From assembly GCA_002083365.1 (NCBI GenBank), contig LVWS01000038.1:1-64000 (forward strand): a stretch of DNA of 64,000 nucleotides, written 5' to 3'. The position numbers and the translations under genes were made by a program. The notes under the pieces were generated by a model, which was given only the letters and a program-made list of their open reading frames with translations, had not been told where the DNA came from and searched no databases. Shown here one piece after another: positions 1-9,107 of the stretch (within the stretch, counting starts at the first letter, position 1; each line of letters starts with the position of its first letter). The stretch is from Nitrospira sp. SG-bin1. GTDB lineage: Bacteria; Nitrospirota; Nitrospiria; Nitrospirales; Nitrospiraceae.

Positions 1-1
1 C

Positions 2-31
2 CGGCCCGCCGAGCGCGTCACCTGGTTGTAG
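2..31 (+). CDS. C-terminal end of an unidentified upstream gene (partial)
   Basis: In frame 2 the window opens with nine sense codons (RPAERVTWL) ending at a TAG at 29-31. A strong intrinsic terminator begins 22 bases later, which is why this frame is preferred over the others. Too little is visible to name a product. The gene would continue upstream of the window. Confidence 0.25.
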   Translation, partial: RPAERVTWL

Positions 32-53
32 GCCGCCACGCGCGGATGTATTC

Positions 54-96
54 GCAAGGGCGGAATCCTTCCGAGGGTTCCGCCCTTGCTCATTTT
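54..96 (+). terminator. Rho-independent terminator
   Basis: A perfect 12-bp inverted repeat (GCAAGGGCGGAA at 54-65 and TTCCGCCCTTGC at 78-89) with a 12-base loop is followed by TCATTTT. It probably ends transcription of the gene that finishes at 31. Confidence 0.75.
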
Positions 97-466
97 AAGA
101 CAGCATGACAAGAGCGGTCCTGATCCGACACTTTCCCTATCGGATGGCGATAGAAGTTCCGTAGCCATCCCTTCCACAAATCCCAGTAGTCGTTCTCTTG
201 TTCTCATAATGTTCGAAACACCACAGGGGAGATACCTAGCTCTTTCGTGACAACAGCGTTTGTAGAGTAATCGTATGAGGTCGACAAACAGCCTTCACGA
301 GGCAGCGACGAGGCATATCGTTTTCCCCGTGGATAGGTGATGAAACGCAGATGCCCGGATAGTAGACGGGATATCGGCGGCTCGTCCATCACGCACGCCG
401 AACTACGCCATCACGTTTCTCAGATGTGCTCTGGTAAAAATGTACCTTCACGAGTGAGGTTTTGCC
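97..466. other. Intergenic stretch without a recognised gene
   Basis: About 370 bases follow the terminator. Short open frames exist on both strands, but none has a ribosome binding site or a protein-like composition. The promoter of the small membrane protein starting at 467 is presumably in the last hundred bases; no convincing -35/-10 pair was picked out. Confidence 0.4.
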
Positions 467-691
467 ATGGAACCAGCTAGAAAGCTCGAGTATCCTCGAA
501 ACTGGGATAAGCCATCGGTCAGCCCATCCTCCGCCGTGCCCAAACACGAGGCGCCGGAACGCCAGTTTGACGAACAGGGAGAGGACATTCAGCCCTGGGA
601 AATCAAACTCGGCAAGATGATTTTCTATCTAACGGTTGCTGCGGGCCTCTGGTTCTTCTATTGGTTCAACGGCATTCAATGTCCTTGTTGA
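467..691 (+). CDS. Small single-pass membrane protein (hypothetical)
   Basis: This encodes 74 residues. The first 48 are polar and rich in proline and charged residues. A single hydrophobic segment follows at about 50-68 (IFYLTVAAGLWFFYWF), with a short tail ending CPC. The topology suggests a C-terminally anchored protein with a cytoplasmic N-terminus. A GTGAGG-like sequence lies about 10 bases before the ATG. It stands alone, about 285 bases before the carbonic anhydrase gene. I recognise no family. It is accepted mainly because the membrane segment and start signal look real. Confidence 0.5.
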   Translation: MEPARKLEYPRNWDKPSVSPSSAVPKHEAPERQFDEQGEDIQPWEIKLGKMIFYLTVAAGLWFFYWFNGIQCPC

Positions 692-976
692 TCGCGTGTA
701 ATACCCACATGATTTGGCCTCAACAATCGAAGAAGCTCGTCAGCACGTACAGATTGACGGCGATGTTTATACAGCATACATCCACCTCTTCATGGACTTT
801 TATCCTGGTAATCTCGCGGCAGCTCGCCGGTAGTGTTACGAGTTTCAACCCGAGTCTCAAGCGCTTAACATAACCTCGTGATCCGAGTCTATGGCGCCCA
901 TCTCGTCCAAACAAGTGTGGCATCGTACATGGACATATTCTTTAAGCAGAAGATGTGACGTTGAGGAGGTCTTGCA

Positions 977-1831
977 ATGTACGCGATTCGTGAGATAGTC
1001 CGAGCAAGTATATTATTATTGATGTTGTCGGTTGCCTCTGCACAGGCGGGAACACCCGATGCAATCGAGTGGGGATATGAGGGTGCCCGGGGACCGTTGC
1101 ATTGGGGTCGCCTTGGACAAACATTCTCACTCTGCGAAAACGGCATGGCTCAATCGCCGATTGACCTTCTGCACCCCCACGCGATTGCGCTCAATGATAT
1201 CCAGTTCTCCTACAAGGAAGCACCTTTCCACGTGGTCAACAATGGACATACCCTGGAGGAAATAGAACCCTTGTCGGAGCTGGTGCAGTCCCGCTACCCC
1301 CAACACGGCCTGACGGTGCGGCATTATGATCACGACAGCACGATCATGTTCGACGACGACTTGTACCTCCTCGAACAGTTCCATTTCCATGTGCCCAGCG
1401 AACACACGATCGATCAACAACACTTTGCCATGGAACTCCACCTTGTGCACCATAACGAGCGACACGAAGCAGCCGTGGTCGCGGTCCTTATCAGAGAGGG
1501 TGCGCACAACCAGTTTTTTGAAACGTTCCTGGCTCATGCGCCATCCCAAATCGGCGAAGTCATTGACGACCAAAAGAATCTCTTTAACCCCAAGGATCTC
1601 CTGCCTAAGCGCCGGAGTTACTATCGCTATTTCGGGTCATTCACGACGCCCCCCTGTCATGAGGGCGTCATCTGGGCGGTATTGCACGAACCCATCGAAG
1701 TCTCGGCTGAGCAGATCCAGAAGTTCCACAACCTCTTGGGTCACGACAATGCGCGTCCGACTCAACCACTTCATAAGCGCTTCGTCCTGGAATCACAGAT
1801 TCAGCCCCAACCAGTTTCACGTCAGAAATAA
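977..1831 (+). CDS. Alpha-type carbonic anhydrase, exported
   Basis: The enzyme interconverts CO2 and bicarbonate and should work in the periplasm: an N-terminal signal peptide (hydrophobic core about residues 8-22, cleavage near AQA) precedes the mature domain. The zinc ligands of the alpha family are visible as H136 and H138 in QFHFHVPSEH and H155 in ELHLVH. The family motif FTTPPCHEGVIW near residue 220 is also intact. The length of 284 residues is normal for bacterial alpha-carbonic anhydrases. GGAGG lies 9 bases before the ATG. It appears monocistronic. A periplasmic carbonic anhydrase would suit an autotroph that takes up inorganic carbon, but the role here is inferred. Confidence 0.95.
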   Translation: MYAIREIVRASILLLMLSVASAQAGTPDAIEWGYEGARGPLHWGRLGQTFSLCENGMAQSPIDLLHPHAIALNDIQFSYKEAPFHVVNNGHTLEEIEPLSELVQSRYPQHGLTVRHYDHDSTIMFDDDLYLLEQFHFHVPSEHTIDQQHFAMELHLVHHNERHEAAVVAVLIREGAHNQFFETFLAHAPSQIGEVIDDQKNLFNPKDLLPKRRSYYRYFGSFTTPPCHEGVIWAVLHEPIEVSAEQIQKFHNLLGHDNARPTQPLHKRFVLESQIQPQPVSRQK

Positions 1832-2044
1832 AGGCGGTTAGGGATGAGTCTTGACCTTGATGTCATACCGTTCTCTTGTTGGAAATGTCGGATGACCTGA
1901 AACCCGACAATCACCAAGCTATTGAGGAGACGGTAGTTTCACTCGAACAACCACGCATTCTCACGAGTTCTCGCCCGTGCGTTGGATGCGCTAGCATAAT
2001 CGAACCAGACAATGCCTGCGCCCCAATCAGCAGGGAGGAACGAC

Positions 2045-2404
2045 ATGAAGACAATGATTGCGTTGACAACCGTGTTTTCGTCCATGATAACGGCGGCCGT
2101 CTTATTCACCGCACCGGGCGCACGAGCCACGGATGAATTCACATCAACAGAGATTAGCGCAGCTGAAACGGAGGCGTTGCTCAACTTCAGAATAGAAGAG
2201 CCTGCGGGGCGCCTTTCCTTGGCAGACTGTATCAAGGATCTAAAAAGGATGCGCGAGGAAAGGCTTCTGGATCCGCAATTGCCGGCCCATGACGCGATGG
2301 ATAAATTCGACCTACTGAATCTCACTGCATGTACGGAAACCGAGGGCACCGTGCCGTTGAGCTATCCATATGTGAAAGGGTTGACACGGAGTACCGTTCT
2401 ATAA
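2045..2404 (+). CDS. Small secreted protein of unknown function
   Basis: The start chosen is the ATG preceded by AGGGAGGAACGAC. An in-frame start 33 bases upstream lacks a binding site and would spoil the signal peptide. The 119-residue product begins MKTMIALTTVFSSMITAAVL and has a cleavage-like site after ARA (about residue 29). The mature part is acidic and carries two cysteines about 50 residues apart (in LADCIKD and TACTE), which could form a disulfide. I recognise no family. Its 3' end overlaps the convergent DUF7002 gene by 83 bases. Confidence 0.6.
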   Translation: MKTMIALTTVFSSMITAAVLFTAPGARATDEFTSTEISAAETEALLNFRIEEPAGRLSLADCIKDLKRMREERLLDPQLPAHDAMDKFDLLNLTACTETEGTVPLSYPYVKGLTRSTVL

Positions 2405-3032
2405 ACGGCTGACCCGGCTGCAATGGAAACACCTCGATGACAAACCGCATGATGTCCGCCACCGAATCGAGAACGGTCAACTCGACCGGTTGTTGTGACG
2501 CTCTCCGCAAGGGAACACCTAATGCGGCGGCCTCGCTTTCCCATCCGGACCTCATCCACGTTAACAACGGCACAAACGTGGCCGCCCCCCGGCGCGCCGC
2601 TTTGCGACGCGCGTTTCCGGTGTTGATCGGGGTCACCGCAATGCACTGTTCATGGGCGGCAATCAAGGCGGCCGTGTCGACCACGAAGACGACTTGAGGT
2701 CGTGACTCGCAAGCCGCCTTTTGCCGATTGAGTCGATCCGGATCGATCCAGAAAAACACGCGCGCGTTGATCGTGGCATACCAATCGGACGAATTCATGC
2801 CGCATAAGCAACGGTCGAGTGCCGCGGGTGGCATCGGATGTTGATCCCGAATGTGGACGCCCGTGGGCAGGATGGTATGCGTAAGACGTTGAGTCCGTTC
2901 CAGCCGATTTTGTTCGGCCCGCGGGAGTCCCGCGGCCCTCATCAACCGACGGGCAGATTGCAACCCATCCCGCTGTATCGAAGGCCAGTTCGCCGCTTCC
3001 GCCAGGTGATAGATACAAGTCGGCAGCTTCAC
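2322..3032 (-). CDS. DUF7002 family protein
   Basis: The GTG start at 3032 overlaps the TGA of the upstream acetyltransferase gene (GTGA) and has GGAGGAC just before it, so the two genes are translationally coupled. The 236-residue product opens with IYHLAEAANWPSIQRDGL, the pattern I associate with DUF7002 proteins, which resemble RNA 2'-phosphotransferase/ART-like folds (DarT-like). It continues with a W-R-Y-type segment around WYATINARVFFW. The biochemical role is unknown. The last 28 codons overlap the convergent secreted-protein gene, so the true stop may deserve a check. Confidence 0.65.
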   Translation of the reverse strand: MKLPTCIYHLAEAANWPSIQRDGLQSARRLMRAAGLPRAEQNRLERTQRLTHTILPTGVHIRDQHPMPPAALDRCLCGMNSSDWYATINARVFFWIDPDRLNRQKAACESRPQVVFVVDTAALIAAHEQCIAVTPINTGNARRKAARRGAATFVPLLTWMRSGWESEAAALGVPLRRASQQPVELTVLDSVADIMRFVIEVFPLQPGQPFIERYSVSTLSHMDSSTARCPRFPYMQ

Positions 3033-3592
3033 GCGTCCTCCGCTTGCGGAAGCACAGCCGCAACCGTTCGATCCAGGCGATACACGCAGCAGTCGTCTAG
3101 GCCGAAACAGCGACGTTCGATACACTGGAAGCCCAGCCTCTCATAGAAGCGATGCGATCGAAGGTTACTGGCGAGCGGGTCAACCAGCACAGCTGTTACT
3201 GTCGCATCTGCAAAACAACGGGCGAGTGCCAGTTGCATCATTTGTGTCCCGTAACTTTTTCCAAGATCTCGCTCCTCCCCGACCCAGATATCAATCGCTC
3301 GAAGAGCAGAGGGCACGTCACCCCAATAGTGGCTCTCCTCGCGCGCCGGATCAATGATTTCGACATAGCCGATCGGACGACTATCGACTTCGGCTATCAG
3401 CTGCTCCCGCCAGTCAGGACTCTTGGTCAGTTCTTTCTCCCACTCCCAATCTTCATTGCCCTTGGCCGCGACGATATGCGGCTGGGCATCCCAATGGCGC
3501 AACAACACAAGATCGGCAAGGGTTACAGGACGAAGGATTATCCGGTCATCTACGCCTGAACAGTTCCTGTCGCACAATGAAGAGTCGCTCAT
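3029..3592 (-). CDS. GNAT acetyltransferase, AAC(6')-like
   Basis: This 187-residue GNAT-fold protein resembles the aminoglycoside 6'-N-acetyltransferase group: IILRPVTLADLVLLRHWD at the N-terminus, the acetyl-CoA loop region near GKSYGTQMMQLAL, and NLRSHRFYERLGFQ at the C-terminal end. The natural substrate cannot be read from sequence; many chromosomal relatives are not resistance enzymes. The ATG at 3592 is chosen because GGTGGAA precedes it; an in-frame GTG at 3604 has no such site. It is the first gene of a two-gene unit with the DUF7002 gene. Confidence 0.8.
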   Translation of the reverse strand: MSDSSLCDRNCSGVDDRIILRPVTLADLVLLRHWDAQPHIVAAKGNEDWEWEKELTKSPDWREQLIAEVDSRPIGYVEIIDPAREESHYWGDVPSALRAIDIWVGEERDLGKSYGTQMMQLALARCFADATVTAVLVDPLASNLRSHRFYERLGFQCIERRCFGLDDCCVYRLDRTVAAVLPQAEDA

Positions 3593-3641
3593 GTCGATTT
3601 CCACCCGTCACAACGACTATTCTATATCGCAGGAGGCGCCC

Positions 3642-4007
3642 ATGAAATACCTGTTGCTGGTCCATCACAACGAAGAAGCTTTCGGCAAGATCCCCGAAGA
3701 GAAGCGAAAGGAGATGTTGGCGGAATCGATCCGACTCTGCCATCAGCTCCATGGCAAGGGACAATATATTCATGCATCGCCGCTGCAACCGGAGGCGACC
3801 GGAACCATCGTTCGCGTACGAGACGGCAAACCGATCGTCACTGATGGCCCATTCATGGAGACGAAGGAACAGCTTGCGGGCTACTTTTTAGTCGACGTGA
3901 AGGATCGAGAAGAGGCGATCAGGATTGCCGAACGAGTGCCCGGCGCTCGGATCGGAACGGTTGAGGCCAGACCGGTTCGACAAATCATAGGGTTGCCCGG
4001 CGAGTAG
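3642..4007 (+). CDS. YCII/DGPF-domain protein
   Basis: The product is 121 residues with the dimeric alpha-beta YCII-related fold: MKYLLLVHHNEEAF at the start, the signature ending TDGPFMETKEQLAGYF in the middle, and EEAIRIAERVPGA near the end. DGPF proteins are often encoded next to ECF sigma factors, but none is adjacent here. AGGAGG sits 6 bases before the ATG at 3642, so longer in-frame starts were dismissed. It is divergent from the acetyltransferase gene, with only 49 bases between the starts. The catalytic role of the family is poorly defined. Confidence 0.85.
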   Translation: MKYLLLVHHNEEAFGKIPEEKRKEMLAESIRLCHQLHGKGQYIHASPLQPEATGTIVRVRDGKPIVTDGPFMETKEQLAGYFLVDVKDREEAIRIAERVPGARIGTVEARPVRQIIGLPGE

Positions 4008-4194
4008 CAGGCTGAAGGTCGAATCTTCCGGAAGATATCCATTCTGGAAACCGCCTACAGCTGGTAATCGTCCTTCATCAACCAGGTATTTTCTTCGGGT
4101 TCTTTTTAAATGAAATGATCGTAAATCCTTATGCGCCTTCACCTCTTCATGACAATGCCGTGCAATTCGGCAGGAGAGTTGCTTTTCCCTGTTT

Positions 4195-6819
4195 GTGGAG
4201 CGCATCATTTTGACGTTTATGAATGACCAATCAGCAGAGAACATCCTCGAAGCGGAGTCCGCGCAGTATCGTGCGCTGTTGGAAGTTTCCGAGGCGATCT
4301 CCGCCCACCGCGAGTTGCCGACACTGTTCCGCGATCTCGCACAGCGGCTCCCGGCGGTCGCTCCCTTCGACTTCGTCGGTCTCGTCTTGCACGATTCGGC
4401 CAACGGCACGATGAATGTGCATGTGCTCGAAACGGCAGAGGCCCATCGCCTGACCAACCGATTGGATGGATTGCAGATCCCGATGGAAGAGTCTGCCAGT
4501 GGATGGGTGTGGACGCACCAGCTGCCGCTGGTCATTCCGTCGCTGTCCGCCGAGACTCGCTTCAAGACCGGAATGGGGGCGCTCCGGGATATCGGGATCC
4601 AGTCCGTCTGTTTGTTCCCCCTGACCACGGCCATGCGACGTCTCGGAGCCATCGGCTTCGGCAGTCTGAAGTCATTTGCATTCAACGAGGCCGACGTGGA
4701 GTTTTTGAAGCAAGTCGCCAAACTGGTCGCCGTAGCCGTGGATAACGTCCTGCACCATCAGGACCTGAGTTATAAGCAAGACCGGTTGCGTCTTCTCCTT
4801 GAAGTATCTGAATCCATTGCATCCCACCGTGAACTCGAAGAGCTTTTCCGTGACCTCGCCCAACGACTTCCTCAGATCGTGCCCTTCGATTACATCAATG
4901 TCGTCTTGCATGATCCTGATCGCGATGTCATGCGTCTATGCTTCTTGGTCGCCTCACGGCCCAGCACGATCAGTCCCGGCCTTGAATTGCCGGTCGCTGA
5001 ATCCCCGGCCGGATGGGTGTGGCAAACGCAAGAACCGCTGATCGTGGATGACGTTCGGCAAGAGCGTCGCTTCCAGAAACTGTTGTCGTTGCTGCAGGAC
5101 AACGGGGTGAACTCATTCTGCGTCGTTCCTCTGACGACGGCGAGTCGGCGTCTCGGAGCCCTTGGATTTGGAAGCGTAGACCGACGTACGTATCAAGAAC
5201 CCGAGATCGAGTTCATGCGTCAGGTCGCGAAGCAAGTGGCGATCGCCATCGAGAATGCCCTGAATTACGAACGGGCGCAGTCCTCTCAAGCACAACTGAC
5301 AAGGGAGCGTGATCATCAGCGGTTGCTGCTCGAAGTGAATAACGCCGTCGTCACCCATCTGGATCTCGACGCCTTGTTCACCGCCGTCAGTGCCTGCTTG
5401 AGAAAAGTAATCCAGCACGACGGCTCCAGCCTGCTGCTCTTCAATGCCGACACCGGTCACTGGCGCATCCATGTGTTGGATTTTCAGAGGAATGAAAGTT
5501 TCGTCGAGGAAGGAACGGTAGAAGAGACTACGCAGTCTCCGTCCTGCCTCGCCATCAACACAGGCAAAGCCGCGCTGTTCCGAGAACGGGATCTGAAAGA
5601 GATGGCCCGCGCTTCGCCTTGCGCGCAGGATCTCCTAGATCGTGGCGTGAAATCATTCTGTTCCCTCCCGCTCCTTGCGCATAAACGCACGCTGGGGGCT
5701 CTGAACGTAGGACGACGGCTGGACGATGGCTTTACGCTGGAAGACGTCGAGTTACTCGGCAAGGTCGCGCAACAAGTTGCCATCGCGGTCGAGAACGCAA
5801 TAGCCTATCGGGAGATCGCCGAGCTTAAGGACAAGTTGGCGAGCGAGAAAGTGTACCTCGAAGAAGAGATCCAGACAGAGTACAACTTCGAGGAAATTGT
5901 CGGCGAGAGCCGCGCGCTGAAGCAGGTCCTCAAACAGGTCGAAACAGTCGCCGCCACGGATTCAACCGTCCTGATCCTGGGTGAGACCGGCAGCGGAAAA
6001 GAACTCGTCGCGCGAGCCCTGCATAATCTGAGCAATCGGCGAGAACGCACGTTTGTGAAACTCAACTGTGCCGCCATCCCCACCGGCCTGCTCGAAAGCG
6101 AGTTGTTCGGGCATGAGAAAGGCGCCTTCACCGGGGCGATTGCCACGAAGATCGGCCGGTTTGAACTGGCCGACCGAGGCACCCTTTTTCTTGACGAGGT
6201 GGGCGAGATCCCGCTGGAACTGCAAGTCAAACTCCTCCGAGTGCTCCAAGAGCAAGAGTTTGAACGGCTCGGCGGAACACGCACCATTCGAGTGAACGTG
6301 CGCGTGCTCGCTGCCACAAATCGGGACCTTGGCCGTCTGGTGGAAGAGCAGAAGTTTCGCAGCGATCTCTACTACCGGCTGAAGGTCTTCCCGGTCACCG
6401 TCCCGCCGCTGCGCGAGCGTCCGGAGGACATTGCCCTTCTCGTCAGACACTTTGCGCAAAAATTCGGGATGCGCATGAAGAAACGCATTGAAGCAGTTCC
6501 CGCCGATGCCATGAAAGCCATGCAGGCCTACCCCTGGCCGGGCAACGTGCGCGAACTGGAAAACTTCATCGAACGGGCGGTCATTCTGTCGACCGATTCG
6601 ACCCTGGCGGTTCCTCTGTCTGAACTCAAGCCGCCTGCCACCCGGTCGCACGATTCAGCGATGACCCTTGAGGATGCCGAACGAGCGCACATTCTGCAAG
6701 CCTTGCGCGATTCAAAGTGGACGCTCAGCGGCCCAGCCGGCGCCGCCGCCAGACTGGGGATGAAACGCACCACGCTCCATTCCAAAATGAAGAAACTCGG
6801 CATCGCCCGCCCGTCGTAG
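4195..6819 (+). CDS. Sigma-54-dependent activator with three GAF domains (FhlA-like)
   Basis: This is a bacterial enhancer-binding protein of 874 residues. Three GAF sensor domains lie at about 25-190, 195-360 and 375-540. A short coiled region and the AAA+ domain follow, with Walker A GETGSGKE at 596-603, the sigma-54 contact loop GAFTGA at 643-648 and Walker B TLFLDEVGE near 663. A Fis-type helix-turn-helix ends the protein (AAARLGMKRTTLHSKMKKLG). The first two GAF domains look like a recent duplication. The start is uncertain: GTG 4195, TTG 4210 (GGAG 9 bases upstream) and ATG 4219 are all possible. The stress cluster follows downstream, and a sigma-54-like promoter is seen at 20372. Which genes it controls is inference. 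Confidence 0.93.
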   Translation: MERIILTFMNDQSAENILEAESAQYRALLEVSEAISAHRELPTLFRDLAQRLPAVAPFDFVGLVLHDSANGTMNVHVLETAEAHRLTNRLDGLQIPMEESASGWVWTHQLPLVIPSLSAETRFKTGMGALRDIGIQSVCLFPLTTAMRRLGAIGFGSLKSFAFNEADVEFLKQVAKLVAVAVDNVLHHQDLSYKQDRLRLLLEVSESIASHRELEELFRDLAQRLPQIVPFDYINVVLHDPDRDVMRLCFLVASRPSTISPGLELPVAESPAGWVWQTQEPLIVDDVRQERRFQKLLSLLQDNGVNSFCVVPLTTASRRLGALGFGSVDRRTYQEPEIEFMRQVAKQVAIAIENALNYERAQSSQAQLTRERDHQRLLLEVNNAVVTHLDLDALFTAVSACLRKVIQHDGSSLLLFNADTGHWRIHVLDFQRNESFVEEGTVEETTQSPSCLAINTGKAALFRERDLKEMARASPCAQDLLDRGVKSFCSLPLLAHKRTLGALNVGRRLDDGFTLEDVELLGKVAQQVAIAVENAIAYREIAELKDKLASEKVYLEEEIQTEYNFEEIVGESRALKQVLKQVETVAATDSTVLILGETGSGKELVARALHNLSNRRERTFVKLNCAAIPTGLLESELFGHEKGAFTGAIATKIGRFELADRGTLFLDEVGEIPLELQVKLLRVLQEQEFERLGGTRTIRVNVRVLAATNRDLGRLVEEQKFRSDLYYRLKVFPVTVPPLRERPEDIALLVRHFAQKFGMRMKKRIEAVPADAMKAMQAYPWPGNVRELENFIERAVILSTDSTLAVPLSELKPPATRSHDSAMTLEDAERAHILQALRDSKWTLSGPAGAAARLGMKRTTLHSKMKKLGIARPS

Positions 6820-6976
6820 CATCGGCCTTCGGCAGACGACGAGAAATCGACAACTGTTCTTCAACAACAAGCTGCCGTTCCTTTAAGTAAGCAAGGTAAA
6901 CAACTGTCTTTGGCTTACCTAGGGGAAGTGCTAGTTCTATCCCACACCTACAGGCATACCATTACGCCCCTTGGTT

Positions 6977-7182
6977 AGCAGGCTGTTGACGAACTATTTC
7001 GGCGTGCCCGCCAGAGGCGATGACGAACGATCTCGGGTGGCACCAGCATCCCTCGCAGGGTGGTCAAAAAGGCCGCCCAGCGCGGCCACAGCGAGCGAAG
7101 AGGCGAATCGTATTTTTTTGCCGTACGGTGAGCATCTGAGCGATGCGAGAACAAAGCTGGAGGACGTTTTCAACATCCTGCT
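6977..7182. repeat. Inverted-repeat-bounded intergenic element (about 206 bp)
   Basis: AGCAGGCTGTTGA at 6977-6989 is matched by TCAACATCCTGCT at 7170-7182 (12 of 13 bases complementary). The interior contains several smaller inverted segments and a T-tract and has no credible gene. The layout resembles a MITE or large REP-like element. From memory, similar sequences (agcaggctgttga...gccgtacggtgagc...) occur many times in Nitrospira intergenic regions, but that needs a search. It occupies the 618-base gap between the activator gene and the FMN reductase gene. Confidence 0.55.
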
Positions 7183-7437
7183 AGAGAACAAAAGCAAGAA
7201 ACCGTCACACGCATTTGGCCTGGAGTATTGAGCGGACCCGCTAGAACGCAGACAGCTCGCTGACAAGGACGCCAGCCAGCCGGTCTTGTGATTTTTTCGA
7301 AAACGGACCCTATCGAATTGCGCATGAGTAAAAGGTAGACAGAGTGGCATAACCGAGAACGGTTACGGATCAACGCAAGCCCGTAGACCTGAACATTTAC
7401 TGAGTCGGATCGTGGACTTTAGCTATGGAGCATCGTC

Positions 7438-8010
7438 ATGGGAGAAATAATCAAAATATTAGGGGTTGCCGGCAGCTTGCGGAAAGAATCTTACAACCGA
7501 TTCGTTTTGCGGGCGGCAATCAAGCTGGCACCCCGGGAAGCCCAACTCGACACGTTCGAACTCGACGATATTCCGCCGTTTAATCAGGATCACGAGCGCG
7601 AACCACCTCACGCGGTGCGTGCGTTCAAGACCGCCGTCAGGACAGCGGACGCAATTCTCATCGTGACACCGGAATACAACTATTCGGTTCCAGGAGTGCT
7701 GAAGAATGCGATCGACTGGGCCTCCCGGCCTTATGGTGACAGCGCATGGGACGGAAAGCCTGTCGGCGTGATGGGAGCTTCAGTGGGAACGCTTGGCACG
7801 GCGCGGGCGCAATATCACCTGCGCCAAATGTTTGTCTTTCTCAACATGTTCCCGTTGAACCAGCCCGAAGTCATGATCGCTCAAGCCGAAGACAAGTTTG
7901 ACAATGAAGGGAATCTAAAAGACCCGAACACCACTCAAAGGATCCGAGAATTGCTTGAGGCGCTCATAGGCTGGACGAAGTCGCTACAGAAAGCGAAGAC
8001 GTCGAGTTGA
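7438..8010 (+). CDS. NADPH-dependent FMN reductase
   Basis: This 190-residue flavodoxin-like reductase shows the FMN phosphate loop GSLRKESYNR at about 11-20 and the flavin-binding TPEYNYSVPGVLKNAIDW at about 80-97, typical of the chromate/quinone/azo-reductase branch (ChrR, ArsH-like). It should transfer two electrons from NAD(P)H through FMN to quinones or other electrophiles in the cytoplasm. A TATGGAG sequence precedes the ATG. It opens a co-directional series of redox and repair genes reaching 13792. The physiological acceptor is unknown. Confidence 0.9.
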   Translation: MGEIIKILGVAGSLRKESYNRFVLRAAIKLAPREAQLDTFELDDIPPFNQDHEREPPHAVRAFKTAVRTADAILIVTPEYNYSVPGVLKNAIDWASRPYGDSAWDGKPVGVMGASVGTLGTARAQYHLRQMFVFLNMFPLNQPEVMIAQAEDKFDNEGNLKDPNTTQRIRELLEALIGWTKSLQKAKTSS

Positions 8011-8148
8011 AAGCGGACTCGATGTTCCGCCCTTGTGGAGGTGGTCATGACTCTCGTACGCGGAAAAAACTGACGGTGACGCCGGTATGAGCCGGCTTTG
8101 ATACCAAGCATCGAGAATGAAGTAAAGCCACGCGATGAGACTCTTCCC

Positions 8149-9072
8149 ATGAAAGCGATACGGTTGCCTCGAGTCGATGGCCCAGAATCGCTTCTCTATG
8201 AGGATGCGCCGAAACCGATTCCGAAAGGCAATCAAGTGCTGGTTCAGGTTTATGCCACAGCGATCACGCCAACGGAATTCGACTGGTATCCCACGTTCCA
8301 TACTTCTGACGGCGAAACGAGACCTTTTCCGATTATCCTGGGTCATGAATTCTCGGGTGTGGTTGATGCGGTCGGATCGGATTGCACGGGTGTCCAGGTG
8401 GGAGATTCTATCTATGGACTGAGCGATTGGTTCATAGATGGAGCGCAAGCGGAATACTGTTTGACCGTCCCTGCCGACATTGCACCGAAGCCGGTGACTC
8501 TTGAACATGCTCAGGCCGCGGCGGTCCCGATCTCAGCTCTGACCGCCTGGCAGGCACTTATCGATCGCGGACATCTTTCGGCGGGACAACGGGTGTTGGT
8601 CCATGGCGCATCCGGTGGTGTCGGCAGCTTTGCAGTGCAGGTGGCTCGGCATAGGAAAGCTCACGTCATCGCAACAGCCTCGGCGATGAATACCGACTTT
8701 GTAAAGGGACTCGGTGCCGATGACGTCATAGATTACAGGAAAACGCCGTTTGAAACGGTCGTCGGAGATGTGGATCTGGTGCTCGATACAGTCGGAGGAG
8801 ACACAAGAGACCGTTCGTGGGGCGTTCTCAGAAAGGGTGGTCGGTTGGTGACCATCGCGGCGGATGCCGAAGGGGTGAAAGAGCAGCGGGTCCGCAATGC
8901 CTTCTTCATCGTCGAACCGAACCGGAATCAGTTGGTGAATATTTCACAGCTCATCGACACCGGCATCCTCCGACCCGTCGTGGGTGCCGTCCTCTCGATG
9001 AAGGACTTTCGGCAGGCGTATTCACAAAAGCCGGTGCATGGCAAGAATGTCCTCCGCATCGCTGAGTCATGA
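8149..9072 (+). CDS. Zinc-independent MDR oxidoreductase (quinone oxidoreductase-like)
   Basis: The protein has 307 residues, counted from the ATG at 8149 (MKAIRLPRVDGPESLLYED). It shows the GroES-like N-domain (ILGHEFSGVVDAVGSD) and a Rossmann domain with VLVHGASGGVGSFAVQ and VDLVLDTVGGDT. The structural and catalytic zinc cysteines of classical alcohol dehydrogenases are missing, which points to the NADPH:quinone oxidoreductase branch. An upstream in-frame start at 8098 would add residues unlike the family. The stop codon overlaps a possible ATG of the next reading frame. Confidence 0.88.
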   Translation: MKAIRLPRVDGPESLLYEDAPKPIPKGNQVLVQVYATAITPTEFDWYPTFHTSDGETRPFPIILGHEFSGVVDAVGSDCTGVQVGDSIYGLSDWFIDGAQAEYCLTVPADIAPKPVTLEHAQAAAVPISALTAWQALIDRGHLSAGQRVLVHGASGGVGSFAVQVARHRKAHVIATASAMNTDFVKGLGADDVIDYRKTPFETVVGDVDLVLDTVGGDTRDRSWGVLRKGGRLVTIAADAEGVKEQRVRNAFFIVEPNRNQLVNISQLIDTGILRPVVGAVLSMKDFRQAYSQKPVHGKNVLRIAES

Positions 9073-9107
9073 TGGACGCGCAGGATAAGCGAGAAAGGAA
9101 CAGGCCG

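Noticed and set aside
204..392. 62-codon minus-strand frame near the window start
   Set aside because: No start signal, no recognisable motif and an unremarkable composition.
7036..7060. Sigma-54-like TGGCAC before the stress cluster
   Set aside because: TGGCAC is present, but the -12 TTGC element is not at the required distance, and it lies inside the repeat element.
6971..7231. 86-codon plus-strand frame
   Set aside because: It lies inside the inverted-repeat element, lacks a ribosome binding site and has no protein-like pattern.
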